Source: Hemerocallis citrina (Eukaryota > Streptophyta > Magnoliopsida > Asparagales > Asphodelaceae). Taken from it: 64,000 nucleotides of DNA. The stretch is from NCBI GenBank assembly GCA_017893485.1, contig CM030365.1, forward strand, positions 46,804,458 through 46,868,457, read 5' to 3'. This document shows positions 45,001-49,229 of this stretch, piece after piece. Positions within the stretch are counted from its first letter, which is position 1. The number at the start of each line of letters is the position of its first letter. The notes beneath the pieces are model-generated. The model made no database searches and was not told the origin of the DNA. It was given only the letters and a program-made list of their open reading frames with translations. The position numbers and the translations under genes are program-made.

Positions 45001-46106
45001 ACCTGTGCGGTTGCACAGGGCCCAGTCAAAATGAAGGCCCATTTTTCATCTGTTTATTGCAGGAACTATACACATTTATGCTGGTATTAGGCTTTTGATC
45101 TACTCAACTCAAAAGAAACCTTTTCATCTTCCTAAAATAATCTTTCCATCTTCAAATGTTTTGATCTACTCTACCTTCCTCCGACCGGCCAGTCCGATTG
45201 TTCCCCCTTTCCGCTTTGGTATCCGACTCCTCTCTTTCTGCCTCTTTCTTTCATCTTCCTTTTTTTTATTGCAATTTTTAGGTTATATATATCCATGGGT
45301 TCATTTGTATGCTAGAGGTTGGGGATGATATTCTACGGTCTTCCATCAGTTCCATGTGCTATGCTTACTCTTATTACTTTCATTTTGTACATTCATGTAT
45401 TAGTATTTTAAAAAAAATATCCTTTTCATGGTAGAAATTTTTAAAAAAAAAAGAAAAAAAAAACTATTCAAAATAGCAGGGCAAATATAAACCGAATAAA
45501 TTAGTATTAGAATATGTAAAGAAGGCCCAATTTATTTTTTTGCACAAGGCCCTCAAAATCTTAGGACCGGCCCTGCTTCCTAAATCAAAGTTGATGAATA
45601 TGTTTCCTCACAAACAGAACAGCTTCTAACTTCAGATCGAGTGCAAATAAACATATTTCACCCTTTCTGATAATTTGACATGCATGTCCATCCTTACAAC
45701 CTAATCATACTTCCGAAAAGAATACTACTTTACAACATTTACAGCAATTACCAAATTAGGGCACCCACAGATACTAGATCTACCAAATTGAAATTAAAAT
45801 TTAAAAAATACAAAATACAAAATACAAAATTACCTTGCGCTTAATCTCATGGATTGGCCTGGTCGGATCCTCAATATCCGGCAAAAACGTGCTCGGCACG
45901 ACTCCCGGATCCCTGCAGACCGCGATCCCGTACGTGACGACCGACATGGCCACCACCGACGAGAAGACCACCGCATTCGCCAGTCCCGTCGCAGTGGAAA
46001 GCCCCAGCCACTCCTCGATCACCACGAACACCGTGGCGTAGTAAATGTATCCGATCGCGACAATCACGATCGCGATTGGGAGGGAAATGTAGCGAGGCCT
46101 CGCCAT
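7554..46106 (-). CDS. DHHC-type protein S-acyltransferase (palmitoyltransferase), whole gene of 7 exons
   Basis: A zinc-dependent enzyme that transfers palmitate from its own catalytic cysteine to cysteines of target proteins at endomembranes or the plasma membrane. Joining seven exons with GT-AG introns, all in phase 0, gives 283 residues, the usual size for the short plant PATs resembling Arabidopsis PAT15/PAT16. Visible parts: membrane spans near 8-30 and 42-63, DPG at 66-68, cysteine-rich domain about 96-145, DHHC at 123-126 (C126 catalytic), spans near 139-162 and 184-207, TTIE (TTxE motif) at 212-215, and a C-terminal YENL...LGPN region. There are no stops or frameshifts. Introns 2-5 are 78, 85, 75 and 100 bp. 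Introns 1 and 6 are 19,644 and 17,719 bp and are full of transposons. The PAT15/16 assignment is by recall of family features, so I give no symbol. Confidence 0.93.
7792..8748 (+). CDS. intact retrotransposon accessory ORF, putative plant transposon protein type
   Basis: Open from 7747 (333 codons); the first ATG at 7792 gives 318 residues. The N-terminal two thirds (FYTNIKVS..., [16 protein letters not shown], a central hydrophobic helix-rich part) resembles the uncharacterised 'putative plant transposon protein' domain (probably PF20167) often found in plant LTR elements. The C-terminal third is Ser/Pro-rich with a [14 protein letters not shown] heptad-like stretch and an acidic DDDEDDED tail. 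It lies upstream of polypurine tracts and an LTR, in the position of the extra ORF of Sirevirus-type copia elements. Gag-pol is missing, so the element is 5'-truncated. The unbroken frame contrasts with the decay of neighbouring elements. Function unknown. Confidence 0.75.
   Translation: MKCKHIELDLFNFYSKKMGSVSKLFNFNLPFAWHLESNYPQLIYLFYTNIKVSTSEDGSEIFLTTVKNVRMKLTAQQLEQILNISNEGLDIEEIELDDQSILSKIFLPNRGLPMTNKSITPLAKLVARILSYNIIPKTGSYDQFSYELQQAAYAIFGNIQINWSRVIFSRLHKAHTSFLPYGALLTHIFNHYQIDLDSESSVVTCYESFDRASLAWMKILHSPPRSPQRNTPPIPLATSVPRRSSASSSSSSYRPRASFSEPESLYTSVNYLMDRQDLILGRQDSLEASIANLTQMYVRQFPQSSPASNSDDDEDDED
8931..9146 (+). repeat. repeated polypurine tracts and TGTGCATATTG repeats before the LTR
   Basis: GGGGGAG occurs three times (about 8934, 9031 and 9137), the last as AAAAAGGGGGAGAA directly before the LTR, where it should prime plus-strand synthesis. 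Between them TGTGCATATTG and TGCATGTTTAAA recur in tandem. Multiple polypurine tracts ahead of the 3' LTR are a known Sirevirus trait. Confidence 0.7.
9147..10504 (+). mobile_element. 3' LTR of a Sirevirus-like copia element
   Basis: The block starts TGTAGATTCTTG right after the polypurine tract and ends ...CAGGATCCAACA after a C-rich run (10461-10469), giving 1358 bp. It contains a TATAAATA-like box near 9715 and several AGTCGACT motifs (about 9505-9605 and 10297-10410). No 5' partner is present. The following base series belongs to a Tat-type gypsy repeat, so the LTR end is a real junction. Confidence 0.8.
10505..10938 (-). pseudogene. left part of a Tat-type antisense ORF, cut off by the gag-only element
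   Basis: Minus-strand coding-like sequence (about 10938-10762, residues [19 protein letters not shown]...) is the C-terminal end of the ORF that continues at 17415. The 6.5-kb element inserted between them with a CCGCC duplication. From about 10560 down to 10505 a copy of the 'ATTCGAGG...CACAAAA...GGTTCGG' repeat found at 19390-19559 and 22290-22657 is present. Confidence 0.55.
11308..11645 (+). repeat. ACT-rich triplet microsatellite in the 5' LTR
   Basis: Imperfect (CTA)n/(CTG)n runs extend over about 340 bp; the partner region in the 3' LTR is 15660-16005. They produce long Tyr/Thr/Leu runs in conceptual translations, which are not genes. Confidence 0.85.
13520..13541 (+). promoter_or_regulatory. 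conserved LTR hairpin
   Basis: CGTCAGTTG, loop TATT, CAACTGACG: a perfect 9-bp stem about 200 bp before the LTR end. The same stem with a different loop is found in the LTRs at 17186-17207, 26598-26619 and 49535-49556. Confidence 0.7.
13747..13758 (+). promoter_or_regulatory. tRNA-iMet primer-binding site of the gag-only element
   Basis: A perfect TGGTATCAGAGC begins 4 bp after the 5' LTR end, the standard initiator-Met primer site of plant gypsy and copia elements. Confidence 0.9.
14197..14988 (+). pseudogene. gypsy gag with two zinc knuckles, one in-frame stop
   Basis: Residues 1-189 (14197-14766) match the retrotransposon gag capsid family: [14 protein letters not shown](W)[20 protein letters not shown] and an [10 protein letters not shown] stretch are hallmarks. 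A TAA at 14764 interrupts the frame, which then continues through two CX2CX4HX4C knuckles ([14 protein letters not shown] and [14 protein letters not shown]) to a TAA at 14986. An N-terminal gag part lies in another frame at 13937-14182, so at least one frameshift is also present. A RVFALTE stretch after 15020 is the very start of the protease region, beyond which pol is deleted. If mobilised, the particle protein would have to come from a related copy. Confidence 0.85.
15286..15298 (+). promoter_or_regulatory. polypurine tract of the gag-only element
   Basis: AAGGGGGGAGTGA abuts the TG of the 3' LTR, the expected plus-strand primer. Confidence 0.85.
15299..17409 (+). mobile_element. 3' LTR of the gag-only element
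   Basis: 2111 bp, closely similar to the 5' LTR but lacking about 0.7 kb after GTGAAATGACTTG (about 16162). At the junction the motif TTGAGATTCAACTA is present twice, so the event was a deletion with a short templated insertion rather than a clean loss. The LTR hairpin is at 17186-17207. Confidence 0.9.
17415..18982 (-). pseudogene. Tat-lineage antisense ORF (putative gypsy type transposon domain), copy A
   Basis: The minus strand at 18982-18383 encodes 199 residues with the signatures of the 'putative gypsy type transposon' domain (PF04195): a [12 protein letters not shown] segment, [32 protein letters not shown] and a C-terminal [11 protein letters not shown] stretch. The next frame (18370-17969) continues with EPWDIPTD and KRRTPWEEW, and another with [19 protein letters not shown] up to the insertion at 17410; the end is at 10938-10762. 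A possible short intron (donor GTATGT at 18189) separates two coding parts. In Tat elements such an ORF lies antisense between pol and the 3' LTR, so the parent element reads plus. Frames are broken, so it is not functional. Confidence 0.7.
18983..19389. other. untranslated part of Tat element copy A
   Basis: No gene. It lies between the start of the antisense ORF and the tandem repeats; similar material recurs after copy B (about 20310-20635). Confidence 0.4.
19390..19559. repeat. tandem repeats of the Tat 3' region (copy A)
   Basis: About two units of a roughly 85-90-bp repeat with conserved pieces ATTGTCATCCGAGGCACT, (C)AAAATGGCACAAAAC, CCAACTT and GGTTCGGATCCT. The same unit occurs at 22290-22657 and in part at 10505-10560. 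It ends abruptly at 19559, where copy B coding sequence starts. Confidence 0.65.
19560..20635 (-). pseudogene. Tat-lineage antisense ORF, truncated copy B
   Basis: The minus strand from about 20240 to 19880 encodes an acidic, Ser/Glu-rich N terminus ([14 protein letters not shown]..., then [14 protein letters not shown]), and 19782-19560 encodes the beginning of the PF04195-like domain ([27 protein letters not shown]). It stops within the domain at 19559. Copies A and B are thus parts of two Tat insertions, or an internal duplication, in the same orientation. Confidence 0.6.
21027..21085. repeat. (TA)n microsatellite
   Basis: About 29 TA dinucleotides between two foldback elements. Shorter TA runs flank the others (20830-20850, 21418-21435, 21609-21627). 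Confidence 0.9.
21086..21410. mobile_element. central foldback MITE with about 125-bp arms
   Basis: The left arm (GTGTACACTCGGCCTTCCC, CTTCGTATCGACGATCCGAA, TTGATCTACACATCTAAAT) recurs inverted at the right end with few mismatches, leaving a short AT-rich loop. It sits within (TA)n and has no coding capacity. Confidence 0.75.
22290..22657. repeat. tandem repeats of the Tat 3' region
   Basis: At least four degenerate units of about 85-90 bp share ATTGTCATTCGAGG, (A/C)TCACAAAA, GGCACAAAAC, AAAGGGGTTCGG and CCTACAGCCTCG. They lie between the antisense ORF and the LTR, where Tat elements often carry tandem repeats. Confidence 0.7.
22658..23428. mobile_element. hAT-like non-autonomous element, copy 1
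   Basis: Ends CTAGGTATTTAAAAT (left) and CTAAGCAGTTAAAATC (right, reversed), flanked by a perfect 8-bp duplication CATACATC (22650-22657 and 23429-23436). The ends are packed with ATCGG/CCGAT and ATTAATCG motifs in both orientations. The centre has no intact ORF. A second, inverted copy lies at 30120-31368. Confidence 0.85.
23543..23558 (+). promoter_or_regulatory. polypurine tract of a Tat element
   Basis: AGGAGTGGGGGTCATA directly precedes the TG of the LTR at 23559. This sets the sense of the element as plus, so the coding-like ORFs at 17415-20300 are antisense to it. Confidence 0.6.
23559..24157 (+). mobile_element. 3' LTR of a Tat-type gypsy element
   Basis: Begins TGATGTGGGTAAAAATTACGG after the polypurine tract and ends near ...GGTTGCTCACA (end approximate). 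About 0.6 kb. No upstream partner LTR is present in the window. Confidence 0.55.
24158..25383. other. AT-rich intron 6 sequence without recognised element
   Basis: Probably the original intron next to exon 6. A diverged local duplication links about 24600-24670 with 24940-25010 (both with GTTCATxTTGATCTxxA and AGAAAGAAA). No coding signal. Confidence 0.5.
25384..25479 (-). CDS. palmitoyltransferase exon 6
   Basis: Thirty-two codons (residues 216-247) with acceptor TTTACAG|TAC and donor GCT|GTAAGA. It encodes the cytosolic YHEGVRAM and [11 protein letters not shown] segments typical of this plant subfamily. The final exon is 17.7 kb downstream. Confidence 0.93.
25580..25678 (-). CDS. palmitoyltransferase exon 5
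   Basis: Thirty-three codons (residues 183-215) with acceptor TTGACAG|ATA and donor GAG|GTATGT. It contains the fourth membrane span ([17 protein letters not shown]) and ends in the TTIE form of the TTxE motif found after the last span in DHHC enzymes. Confidence 0.94.
25754..25831 (-). CDS. palmitoyltransferase exon 4
   Basis: Twenty-six codons (residues 157-182): the end of the third membrane span (VLLLGS) and a hydrophilic loop with a QQQ run. The acceptor is TTTCAG|GTT. The donor TAT|GTGATA is the least consensus-like of the gene, but it restores the frame to exon 5. Confidence 0.88.
25917..26018 (-). CDS. palmitoyltransferase exon 3 (catalytic DHHC)
   Basis: Thirty-four codons (residues 123-156) with acceptor CTACAG|GAC and donor ATG|GTACTG. 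The exon begins exactly at DHHC, followed by [12 protein letters not shown], the most conserved stretch of the family, and enters the third membrane span. Confidence 0.95.
26097..26189 (-). CDS. palmitoyltransferase exon 2
   Basis: Thirty-one codons (residues 92-122) with acceptor TTGCAG|AGT and donor ATG|GTAAGT. It carries most of the cysteine-rich zinc domain: CQKC, the KPPRAHHC core, and CKRC. The open frame continues into both introns, but the splice signals and the match to the family consensus fix the limits. Confidence 0.95.
26598..26619 (-). promoter_or_regulatory. conserved LTR hairpin in the solo LTR
   Basis: The perfect 9-bp stem CGTCAGTTG/CAACTGACG encloses a 4-nt loop (TATG on the minus strand), flanked by GCATTG and GTGCC as in the gag-only element. 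The stem is the same and the loop differs. Confidence 0.7.
26956..28507 (+). mobile_element. solo LTR (TGATGAGGACATC family), copy 1
   Basis: Starts TGATGAGGACATCA and ends GGATTAGTTTTACATCA, flanked by a perfect duplication TCAAT (26951-26955 and 28508-28512), 1552 bp. A TATATATAG box (about 27111) precedes a GC-rich leader-like region. An inverted relative occupies 42267-43466. The GC-rich middle contains a 345-bp tandem duplication. Confidence 0.8.
27393..28082 (+). repeat. two tandem copies of a 345-bp unit
   Basis: CTCTTCCCTTACTCAAATCC at 27393 recurs at 27738 and the similarity continues for about 345 bp with very few differences. Because 345 is divisible by 3, an open frame (27434-28315) carries the same 115-residue block twice. 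Confidence 0.85.
29335..29405 (-). other. tRNA-like module in the solo LTR (1)
   Basis: The minus strand contains GGTTCGAATCC, a perfect pol III B box, about 45 bp after a weak A-box-like GGATGCGGTTTAGAGCGG. It does not fold as a complete tRNA by eye. Confidence 0.4.
29488..29585 (-). other. tRNA-like module in the solo LTR (2)
   Basis: GGTCGCAGGTTCGAATCC followed by TTGGGGG and a CTCTTTTTC run resembles a tRNA T arm plus acceptor and pol III terminator. Upstream is an A-box-like stretch and a GGGCACTGTGTACAGTGCCC hairpin in place of the anticodon arm. Confidence 0.45.
29660..29740 (-). other. tRNA-like module in the solo LTR (3)
   Basis: AGCCTGGTTAGAGCG (A-box-like, minus strand, about 29730-29710) is followed about 45 bp later by GGTTCGTAATA, a degenerate B box. 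ACTATATACAGTATATT lies between them, where module 2 has its hairpin. Confidence 0.4.
30120..31368. mobile_element. hAT-like non-autonomous element, copy 2 (inverted)
   Basis: CTAAGCAGTTAAAATC at the left, CTAGGCAGTTAAAATCGG reversed at the right, and a perfect 8-bp duplication GTTATTTA (30112-30119 and 31369-31376). The interior matches copy 1 in reverse orientation, including ATTAATCGG clusters and the TGCTACATAATGAGGA block. It is longer than copy 1 chiefly because a 440-bp Helitron inserted into its (TA)n run. Confidence 0.88.
30815..31254 (+). mobile_element. non-autonomous Helitron, 440 bp
   Basis: Starts TCTATATAATAAAAC and ends GTCAACGGGCAAACCTAG, inserted between A (30814) and T (31255). 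A 7-bp stem with 3-nt loop (ACGTGCC GTA GGCACGT, 31220-31236) lies 18 bp before the end. The 5' TC, 3' CTAG, subterminal hairpin and A^T target are the Helitron criteria. The copy-1 hAT lacks this insert, which gives an empty-site comparison. Confidence 0.85.
32229..35793. other. intron 1 sequence without recognised element
   Basis: AT-rich. A small tandem duplication (AGTTATACCAA...GAAGTGAATT...TGTACAT) occurs at about 32308 and 32380. Short ORFs here show no family signature. It is probably the oldest intron material plus decayed repeats. Confidence 0.45.
35797..36441. mobile_element. PIF/Harbinger-type MITE, 645 bp
   Basis: Terminal inverted repeats GAGCATCTGTAGTCGTTA... and, reversed, GAGCATCTATAGTCGTTGG..., flanked by the 3-bp duplication TAA (35794-35796 and 36442-36444). 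GAGCATCT ends are typical of plant Harbinger MITEs. Subterminal GCCAAA/TTTGGC motifs recur on both sides. No coding region. Confidence 0.8.
36445..37421. other. intron 1 sequence without recognised element
   Basis: Holds a C10 run (36984-36993) and no recognisable gene or element ends. Confidence 0.45.
37427..37568 (-). mobile_element. 3' LTR of copia-3
   Basis: Closely similar to 43763-43912 across GAGAGATTGGAAAATATTAT, the CTATATATAGGAGGGAAC TATA-like block and the terminal ATATCTAACA (the LTR start on the minus strand). Its outer few bases have mutated. Confidence 0.8.
38014..41640 (-). pseudogene. copia-3 gag-pol remnants
   Basis: On the minus strand: gag (41629-41291, helical capsid-like region with [17 protein letters not shown]), a zinc knuckle ([14 protein letters not shown], about 41070), integrase (40318-39983, [25 protein letters not shown]), the [10 protein letters not shown] region and [10 protein letters not shown] (39858-39601), a Pro/His-rich linker (39599-39219), reverse transcriptase beginning [16 protein letters not shown] (38902-38720), and an RNase H-side region with [11 protein letters not shown] (38196-38014). 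Frameshifts separate these blocks. The YVDD active-site block is duplicated (see 38458-38697). Confidence 0.85.
38458..38697 (-). repeat. 120-bp tandem duplication over the reverse transcriptase YVDD motif
   Basis: CCCAGTAATAACCATATCAT at 38458 recurs at 38578 and similarity covers at least 85 bp. On the minus strand each copy reads YVDDMVITG, so the dead polymerase has two catalytic motifs 40 codons apart. Confidence 0.8.
41641..42261. other. copia-3 5' region with GGGTTNGG-rich and GTCGACG-containing repeats
   Basis: 41956-42060 is a degenerate GGGTT/GGATT-rich stretch. From about 42180 a G-rich direct repeat (GGGAGTCGACG, GTCAACGTTGGGG) begins and resumes at 43467, after the nested solo LTR. 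No coding signature. Confidence 0.5.
42267..43466 (-). mobile_element. solo LTR (TGATGAGGACATC family), copy 2, nested in copia-3
   Basis: On the minus strand it starts TGATGAGGACATCAGTTC and ends CCTAAATAGAG...TTTACATCA-like sequence (in plus: TGATGTAAACTTAACCC). It matches 26956-28507 in reverse order over both ends, including the CCTATATATAGGC TATA region, and lacks the 345-bp duplication. Flanks GAGGT (42262-42266) and GAGGG (43467-43471) are a probable 5-bp duplication with one mismatch. Confidence 0.75.
43752..43763 (-). promoter_or_regulatory. tRNA-iMet-type primer-binding site of copia-3
   Basis: The minus strand reads (A)TAGTATCAGAGC directly after the LTR end. This is the copia primer site with one mismatch to TGGTATCAGAGC. 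Confidence 0.75.
43763..43912 (-). mobile_element. 5' LTR of copia-3
   Basis: 150 bp, TGTTAGATATTG...GTTAATCTTAACA on the minus strand, followed (at lower coordinates) by the primer site at 43752-43763. Two LTRs this short are usual for some copia families. Confidence 0.82.
43918..44194. other. short intron 1 segment
   Basis: Nothing recognised between copia-3 and the Mutator-like foldback. Confidence 0.4.
44204..44750. mobile_element. Mutator-like foldback MITE carrying six palindromes
   Basis: Perfect ends GAATTTTTTGCAGTACTAGG at both termini (inverted), with a perfect 9-bp duplication CACTTTTTA (44195-44203 and 44751-44759). A 9-bp duplication with long inverted repeats is the hallmark of Mutator-like elements. 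The arms extend over most of each half. Inside are six copies of a palindrome of the form AGG(T/C)CGCTATT-N3-AATAGCG(A/G)CCT (44303-44328, 44402-44426, 44437-44460, 44494-44518, 44529-44553 and 44627-44650). No coding capacity. Confidence 0.9.
44760..44968. other. short intron 1 segment between two MITEs
   Basis: No gene or repeat recognised. Confidence 0.4.
44977..45575. mobile_element. hAT MITE, 599 bp
   Basis: Ends CAGGGCCGGCCCTGGGCC and, reversed, CAGGGCCGGTCCTAAGAT, the well-known plant hAT terminus CAGGGCCGG. The 8-bp duplication is CTTCTTAA (44969-44976) against CTTCCTAA (45576-45583), one mismatch. GAAGGCCCA motifs occur near both ends. No transposase. Confidence 0.85.
45834..46106 (-). 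CDS. palmitoyltransferase exon 1
   Basis: Encodes residues 1-91, from the ATG at 46106 to KRK with donor AAG|GTAATT. It holds the first two membrane spans and the DPG motif (CRDPGVVP). The exon is GC-rich compared with the AT-rich surroundings, as is common for plant first exons. The ATG is chosen because it opens the frame just before the first hydrophobic span and gives the usual family length. The next exon is 19.6 kb away. Confidence 0.93.
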
Positions 46107-46486
46107 CCAACTCAGCTAGGGTTTCGTTCGCCTACTTTGTCGTTATTCGATAGTGGTATTTAGATGAGTGAAGGGAATAGGCGGGTCGAGGCGACGGTGG
46201 GGATGCCGCCGGCGGTGGGGAATGGCATGGGATGTAAATTTGGAAAAGTTGTGTTTTCGGCTGCGTTGGGTTGTGTTGTTTTGCTTTTTTAGTTTGGTTT
46301 GGGCTTACTTTTTAGCTAGCTAAGACGGATTGTTTGGTCCGAAAAATGGCTGTGTTGGATTTTATTGTTGTTGTAGGAAAGTGTGGGTCGGGCTCGGGTT
46401 AGATGGGTACGGGATCCACTTGACAACTAAATCATTTTGGAGTTTATTTACTGTTACGATTGGCACATTCAATCTCTAATCTCTAA
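46107..46486 (-). promoter_or_regulatory. 5' UTR and proximal promoter region of the palmitoyltransferase
   Basis: Upstream of the ATG on the minus strand is a GC-rich stretch (46107-46230) that probably holds the 5' UTR. I could not identify a clear TATA box at a convincing distance. The nearest transposon upstream (Helitron array) begins about 0.4 kb from the ATG, so the proximal promoter may be short. Confidence 0.45.
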
Positions 46487-46519
46487 TCTCTAATATATCT
46501 CTAATCTCTATCTCTAATA

Positions 46520-46692
46520 TTATAATGGGAGAAGGCCTTAGTGTCATTTGTCATTTTGTCATTCTACCAACATGTGCAACGCACGTACATAACTAATATA
46601 AGGGAGGTTTCCAGTTCAAAACCTCCCTACGTCAGAGTTTTTTTTTTTTTTTTGAAATTATTAAAACGTGCATTGCACGTGCAAATTACTAG
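46520..46692 (+). mobile_element. Helitron-like unit 1 of a tandem array
   Basis: Contains ATTATAATGGGAGAAGGCC near its start and ends ACGTGCATTGCACGT (46666-46680) then GCAAATTACTAG before TAAT. A 3' CTAG with a subterminal palindrome and A/T-rich target fits a non-autonomous Helitron. The 5' limit is approximate. Confidence 0.65.
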
Positions 46693-46722
46693 TAATAATA
46701 ATATAATATAATAATAATATTA

Positions 46723-46928
46723 TAATGGGAGAAGGGCTTAGTGTCATTTGTCATTGTGTCATTTTGTCAACACGTGCAGCGCACGTGTTGGTAGATTTTT
46801 TTTTGTCCTTTTCATCCCCCCTCCCCATTTTCTCCACGTGCAACGCACGTGTATGATACTTGATTTTTTTTTGTCCTTTTCATTCCCCCTCCCCATTTCC
46901 CCACGTGCAACGCACGTGTATAATACTA
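46723..46928 (+). mobile_element. Helitron-like unit 2 with an internal about 69-bp duplication
   Basis: Starts at ATTATAATGGGAGAAGGGC and ends CACGTGCAACGCACGTG (hairpin), TATAATACTAG. Between 46795 and 46928 two about 69-bp repeats each hold a T-run, a C-rich run and the CACGTGCAACGCACGTG palindrome, so the 3'-terminal hairpin region is duplicated. Confidence 0.65.
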
Positions 46929-46930
46929 GT

Positions 46931-47090
46931 AATATTATAATGGGAGAAGACCTTAGTGTCATTCGTCTACCAACATGTGTAACGCACGTACATAACTAAT
47001 ATGAAGGAGATTTCCAATTCAAATTCTTCCTACATCAATGTTTTTTTTAAATTATTAAAACGTTCATCGTACGTGTAAATTATTAGTAAT
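46931..47090 (+). mobile_element. Helitron-like unit 3
   Basis: Again starts ATTATAATGGGAGAAGACC and ends with a decayed palindrome (ACGTTCATCGTACGT) and AAATTATTAG, followed by TAAT. It is the most diverged unit of the array. Confidence 0.6.
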
Positions 47091-47599
47091 GAATGAGTTT
47101 ACAAGTGTAGTAGTAAAGAGGTGGGAGTTCAATTTCTATTTGCATTATTTTTTTTATTATAAAATTATTGGGTGAATGTGTTAGGTGCAACAATGAAACA
47201 AGGCTTCGACGTTGTTCAAAAATAATAATTATTATAATGAATGAGTTAGGTACAGAAGTATGGAAACTCAGAGGAATTTTGTGAAATTTACAATTTGTAT
47301 TTTATATCAGGACATACAAATTGTTGTAATTAACTAACTGCTAATAGCTCTCGCTTTGGTTCTTGGCTAGAGAGCTAATAAATCCAATCTGGGTTTTAAA
47401 TATGCGTGTGTTGGATTACAATAGTTAAGAAACGACAAGGTTGTTTAATAGGCTCATTGTCCTTTCTAGACTTTTCATTATCATCATTTTTTATGATTGT
47501 AGAATTAGAATGAGCTATCTCCTCACAAGGAGCGCATGTCAATGGCCTATCAAGATGTTCCCATGGGCTATAAGTCATCTCGGATATATTCGAAAAATT
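47091..47599. other. unassigned sequence upstream of the host gene
   Basis: No gene or element ends recognised. AT-rich with T-runs. Confidence 0.35.
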
Positions 47600-48780
47600 T
47601 ACAGGACCTAGTTCGGTTCGGTGTACCCATCTTCGCCAAATAGGCCTAAGATAGATGCCAACCGGAGACAGAACATCCTGTCAGAGAGCAACCTCGCTGA
47701 CATCCACGACAAGTTCCGTATACCCTCGGAGTACATTTTAATACTCCCGAAACTAGGTGTTCATCCGACCGATAAGCTGGCAGAGCAGTTCTGTATGTTC
47801 CTTCCTTTCGGGCATGCATCTTCCCCTTCACCAATTCATCAAGGAGGTTTTGAACTGGGCAGGAATGAGTCTGATAAAGTACACGCCGAACTCGTGGAAG
47901 CAGTTGAACAGTTTCATCATGCTCAGCCAAAGGAAGGGTGTCCCTCTGAGTTTCAGGTTCTTCCGAGCGAGTCTAGGGTCGAGCGCGCTTCTAGACAGTT
48001 CTCACCGGTGATATATCTCCCCCTCGGTCCAAGCTGTGTGTAGTGCACGACCATCTGGGCTCCATAAAGGGCTGGAGGTCCAAGTACTTTACCGTCTACA
48101 GTCCCGAGCCCTGGGACATACCGACCTCATGGTTGTACGGGCCTGCTCCGAAGAATCCCTTGAAGCTCGAAGATCTCTTTAAAGAGGAGCGGGTGGAGTT
48201 CGGCAGGCTATATGATAATTAACCTAAGCACTGATTGGTTCAGGGTGACGAAGATGTAACTTGCAGTTAGTGGGTTGAGCACTTACGTCCCCTGTGAGTT
48301 TCCTCCCCTTATAACGCATATTGTTTTTTTTAAGGGATTTTCAATTCGGTTATGATGTGTTTCTTTTTAGCCTCGGGAGACGATGATGTCAATGTCCTCT
48401 TGGTCACTCCAGCAGCACAGCAAGCCACTGAGGAAAAGGCGAAGAAGAGAGAAGTGACACCGAAAGCCGAAACATCTTTGAAGGGGTGATCGAAGAGGGT
48501 GAGGGGGACGGGACCCTTGACTATCCGGGATCTAGAGGACTCTTCCGGGCAGAACCGAGCGAGAAATCGACCCGAGCTCAAGAACTGATGGAATCTCCTG
48601 TGCCACCGATGCACCCATTCCTGGAGGAGGTTATTCCCGAGAAGACCCAGGAGACCTTCACGCCTGACTGGCCAGTGAAGGTTGTTGACTCCATCATGGA
48701 GTTCCGAATGGCCATCGAGGTGGTGAATAATATTGCACCTTTGAGGGACAGGAAAGCTCCGAGGTGGTGAATAATGTTGC
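47600..48780 (+). pseudogene. Tat-lineage antisense ORF, copy C, frameshifted
   Basis: Plus-strand translation gives IPSEYILILPKLGVHPTDKL, then in another frame GMHLPLHQFIKEVLNWAGMS, TPNSWKQLNSFIML and GVPLSFRFFRASLG (PF04195-like), then from about 48040 HLGSIKGWRSKYF and EPWDIPTSWLYGP. After a possible intron (acceptor TTTTTAG before 48371) a second part, SGDDDVNVLLVTPAAQQATE, follows. At least one frameshift splits the domain. The parent Tat element must read on the minus strand, consistent with the minus-strand gag at 51414-58520. A short direct repeat (GAGGTGGTGAATAAT at 48718 and 48762) ends the region. Confidence 0.65.
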
Positions 48781-48925
48781 ACAACACCACTTCCATTTCT
48801 TCCCCCCTGTTTCTTTTCTCTACGTGCACCATGCACACCAAGCCTCACTTCCGGGCCCCACTGCACAAGTGCAGCACCTACTTCTCTTCTCATCTCATTA
48901 TTAATGGCCCAAATCCCACATAATA

Positions 48926-48992
<67 letters not shown>

Positions 48993-49216
48993 CTTAAGTA
49001 CGGGGAGTTACATACCCCCCCCCCCCCAAGAACTCAGCATCCCCGCTAAGCCCAGGACTCGCAAACTAATACATGATCGCCTTTTCTAGTTGATGTGGAG
49101 ATGAGTACCCTAATTCTACTAGTGTACAACCCTACGCGGGACTTTAGCTACCCACGAGTGTACATGCTTGCTCCATCTTAGACGTACATCTAGCACACTA
49201 TCAGTGTCTAAAGTTG
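48781..49216. other. non-coding segment with microsatellites
   Basis: No gene. Contains the AC run below, a C tract (49015-49028) and, towards 49216, leader-like sequence before a minus-strand LTR. Confidence 0.4.
48929..48990. repeat. (AC)31 microsatellite
   Basis: About 62 bp of pure AC/CA dinucleotide, likely polymorphic in length. Confidence 0.95.
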
Positions 49217-49228
49217 GCTCTGATACTA
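49217..49228 (-). promoter_or_regulatory. tRNA-iMet-type primer site of a minus-strand gypsy element
   Basis: The minus strand reads TAGTATCAGAGC immediately after an LTR end, which sets the element's sense as minus. Confidence 0.65.
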
Positions 49229-49229
49229 C

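Larger units (their letters stand above)
26190..45833 (-). other. intron 1 of the palmitoyltransferase gene, 19.6 kb
   Basis: Bounded by donor GTAATT (45833) and acceptor TTGCAG (26190). It contains a solo gypsy LTR with three further insertions, a PIF/Harbinger MITE, a copia element with a nested solo LTR, a Mutator-like foldback and a hAT MITE. Most remaining sequence (32.2-37.4 kb) is AT-rich and unassigned. Confidence 0.88.

Noticed and set aside
45835..46163. Plus-strand and alternate-frame ORFs over exon 1
   Set aside because: Shadows caused by the high GC content of exon 1; the minus-strand frame has the membrane spans and DPG motif of the family.
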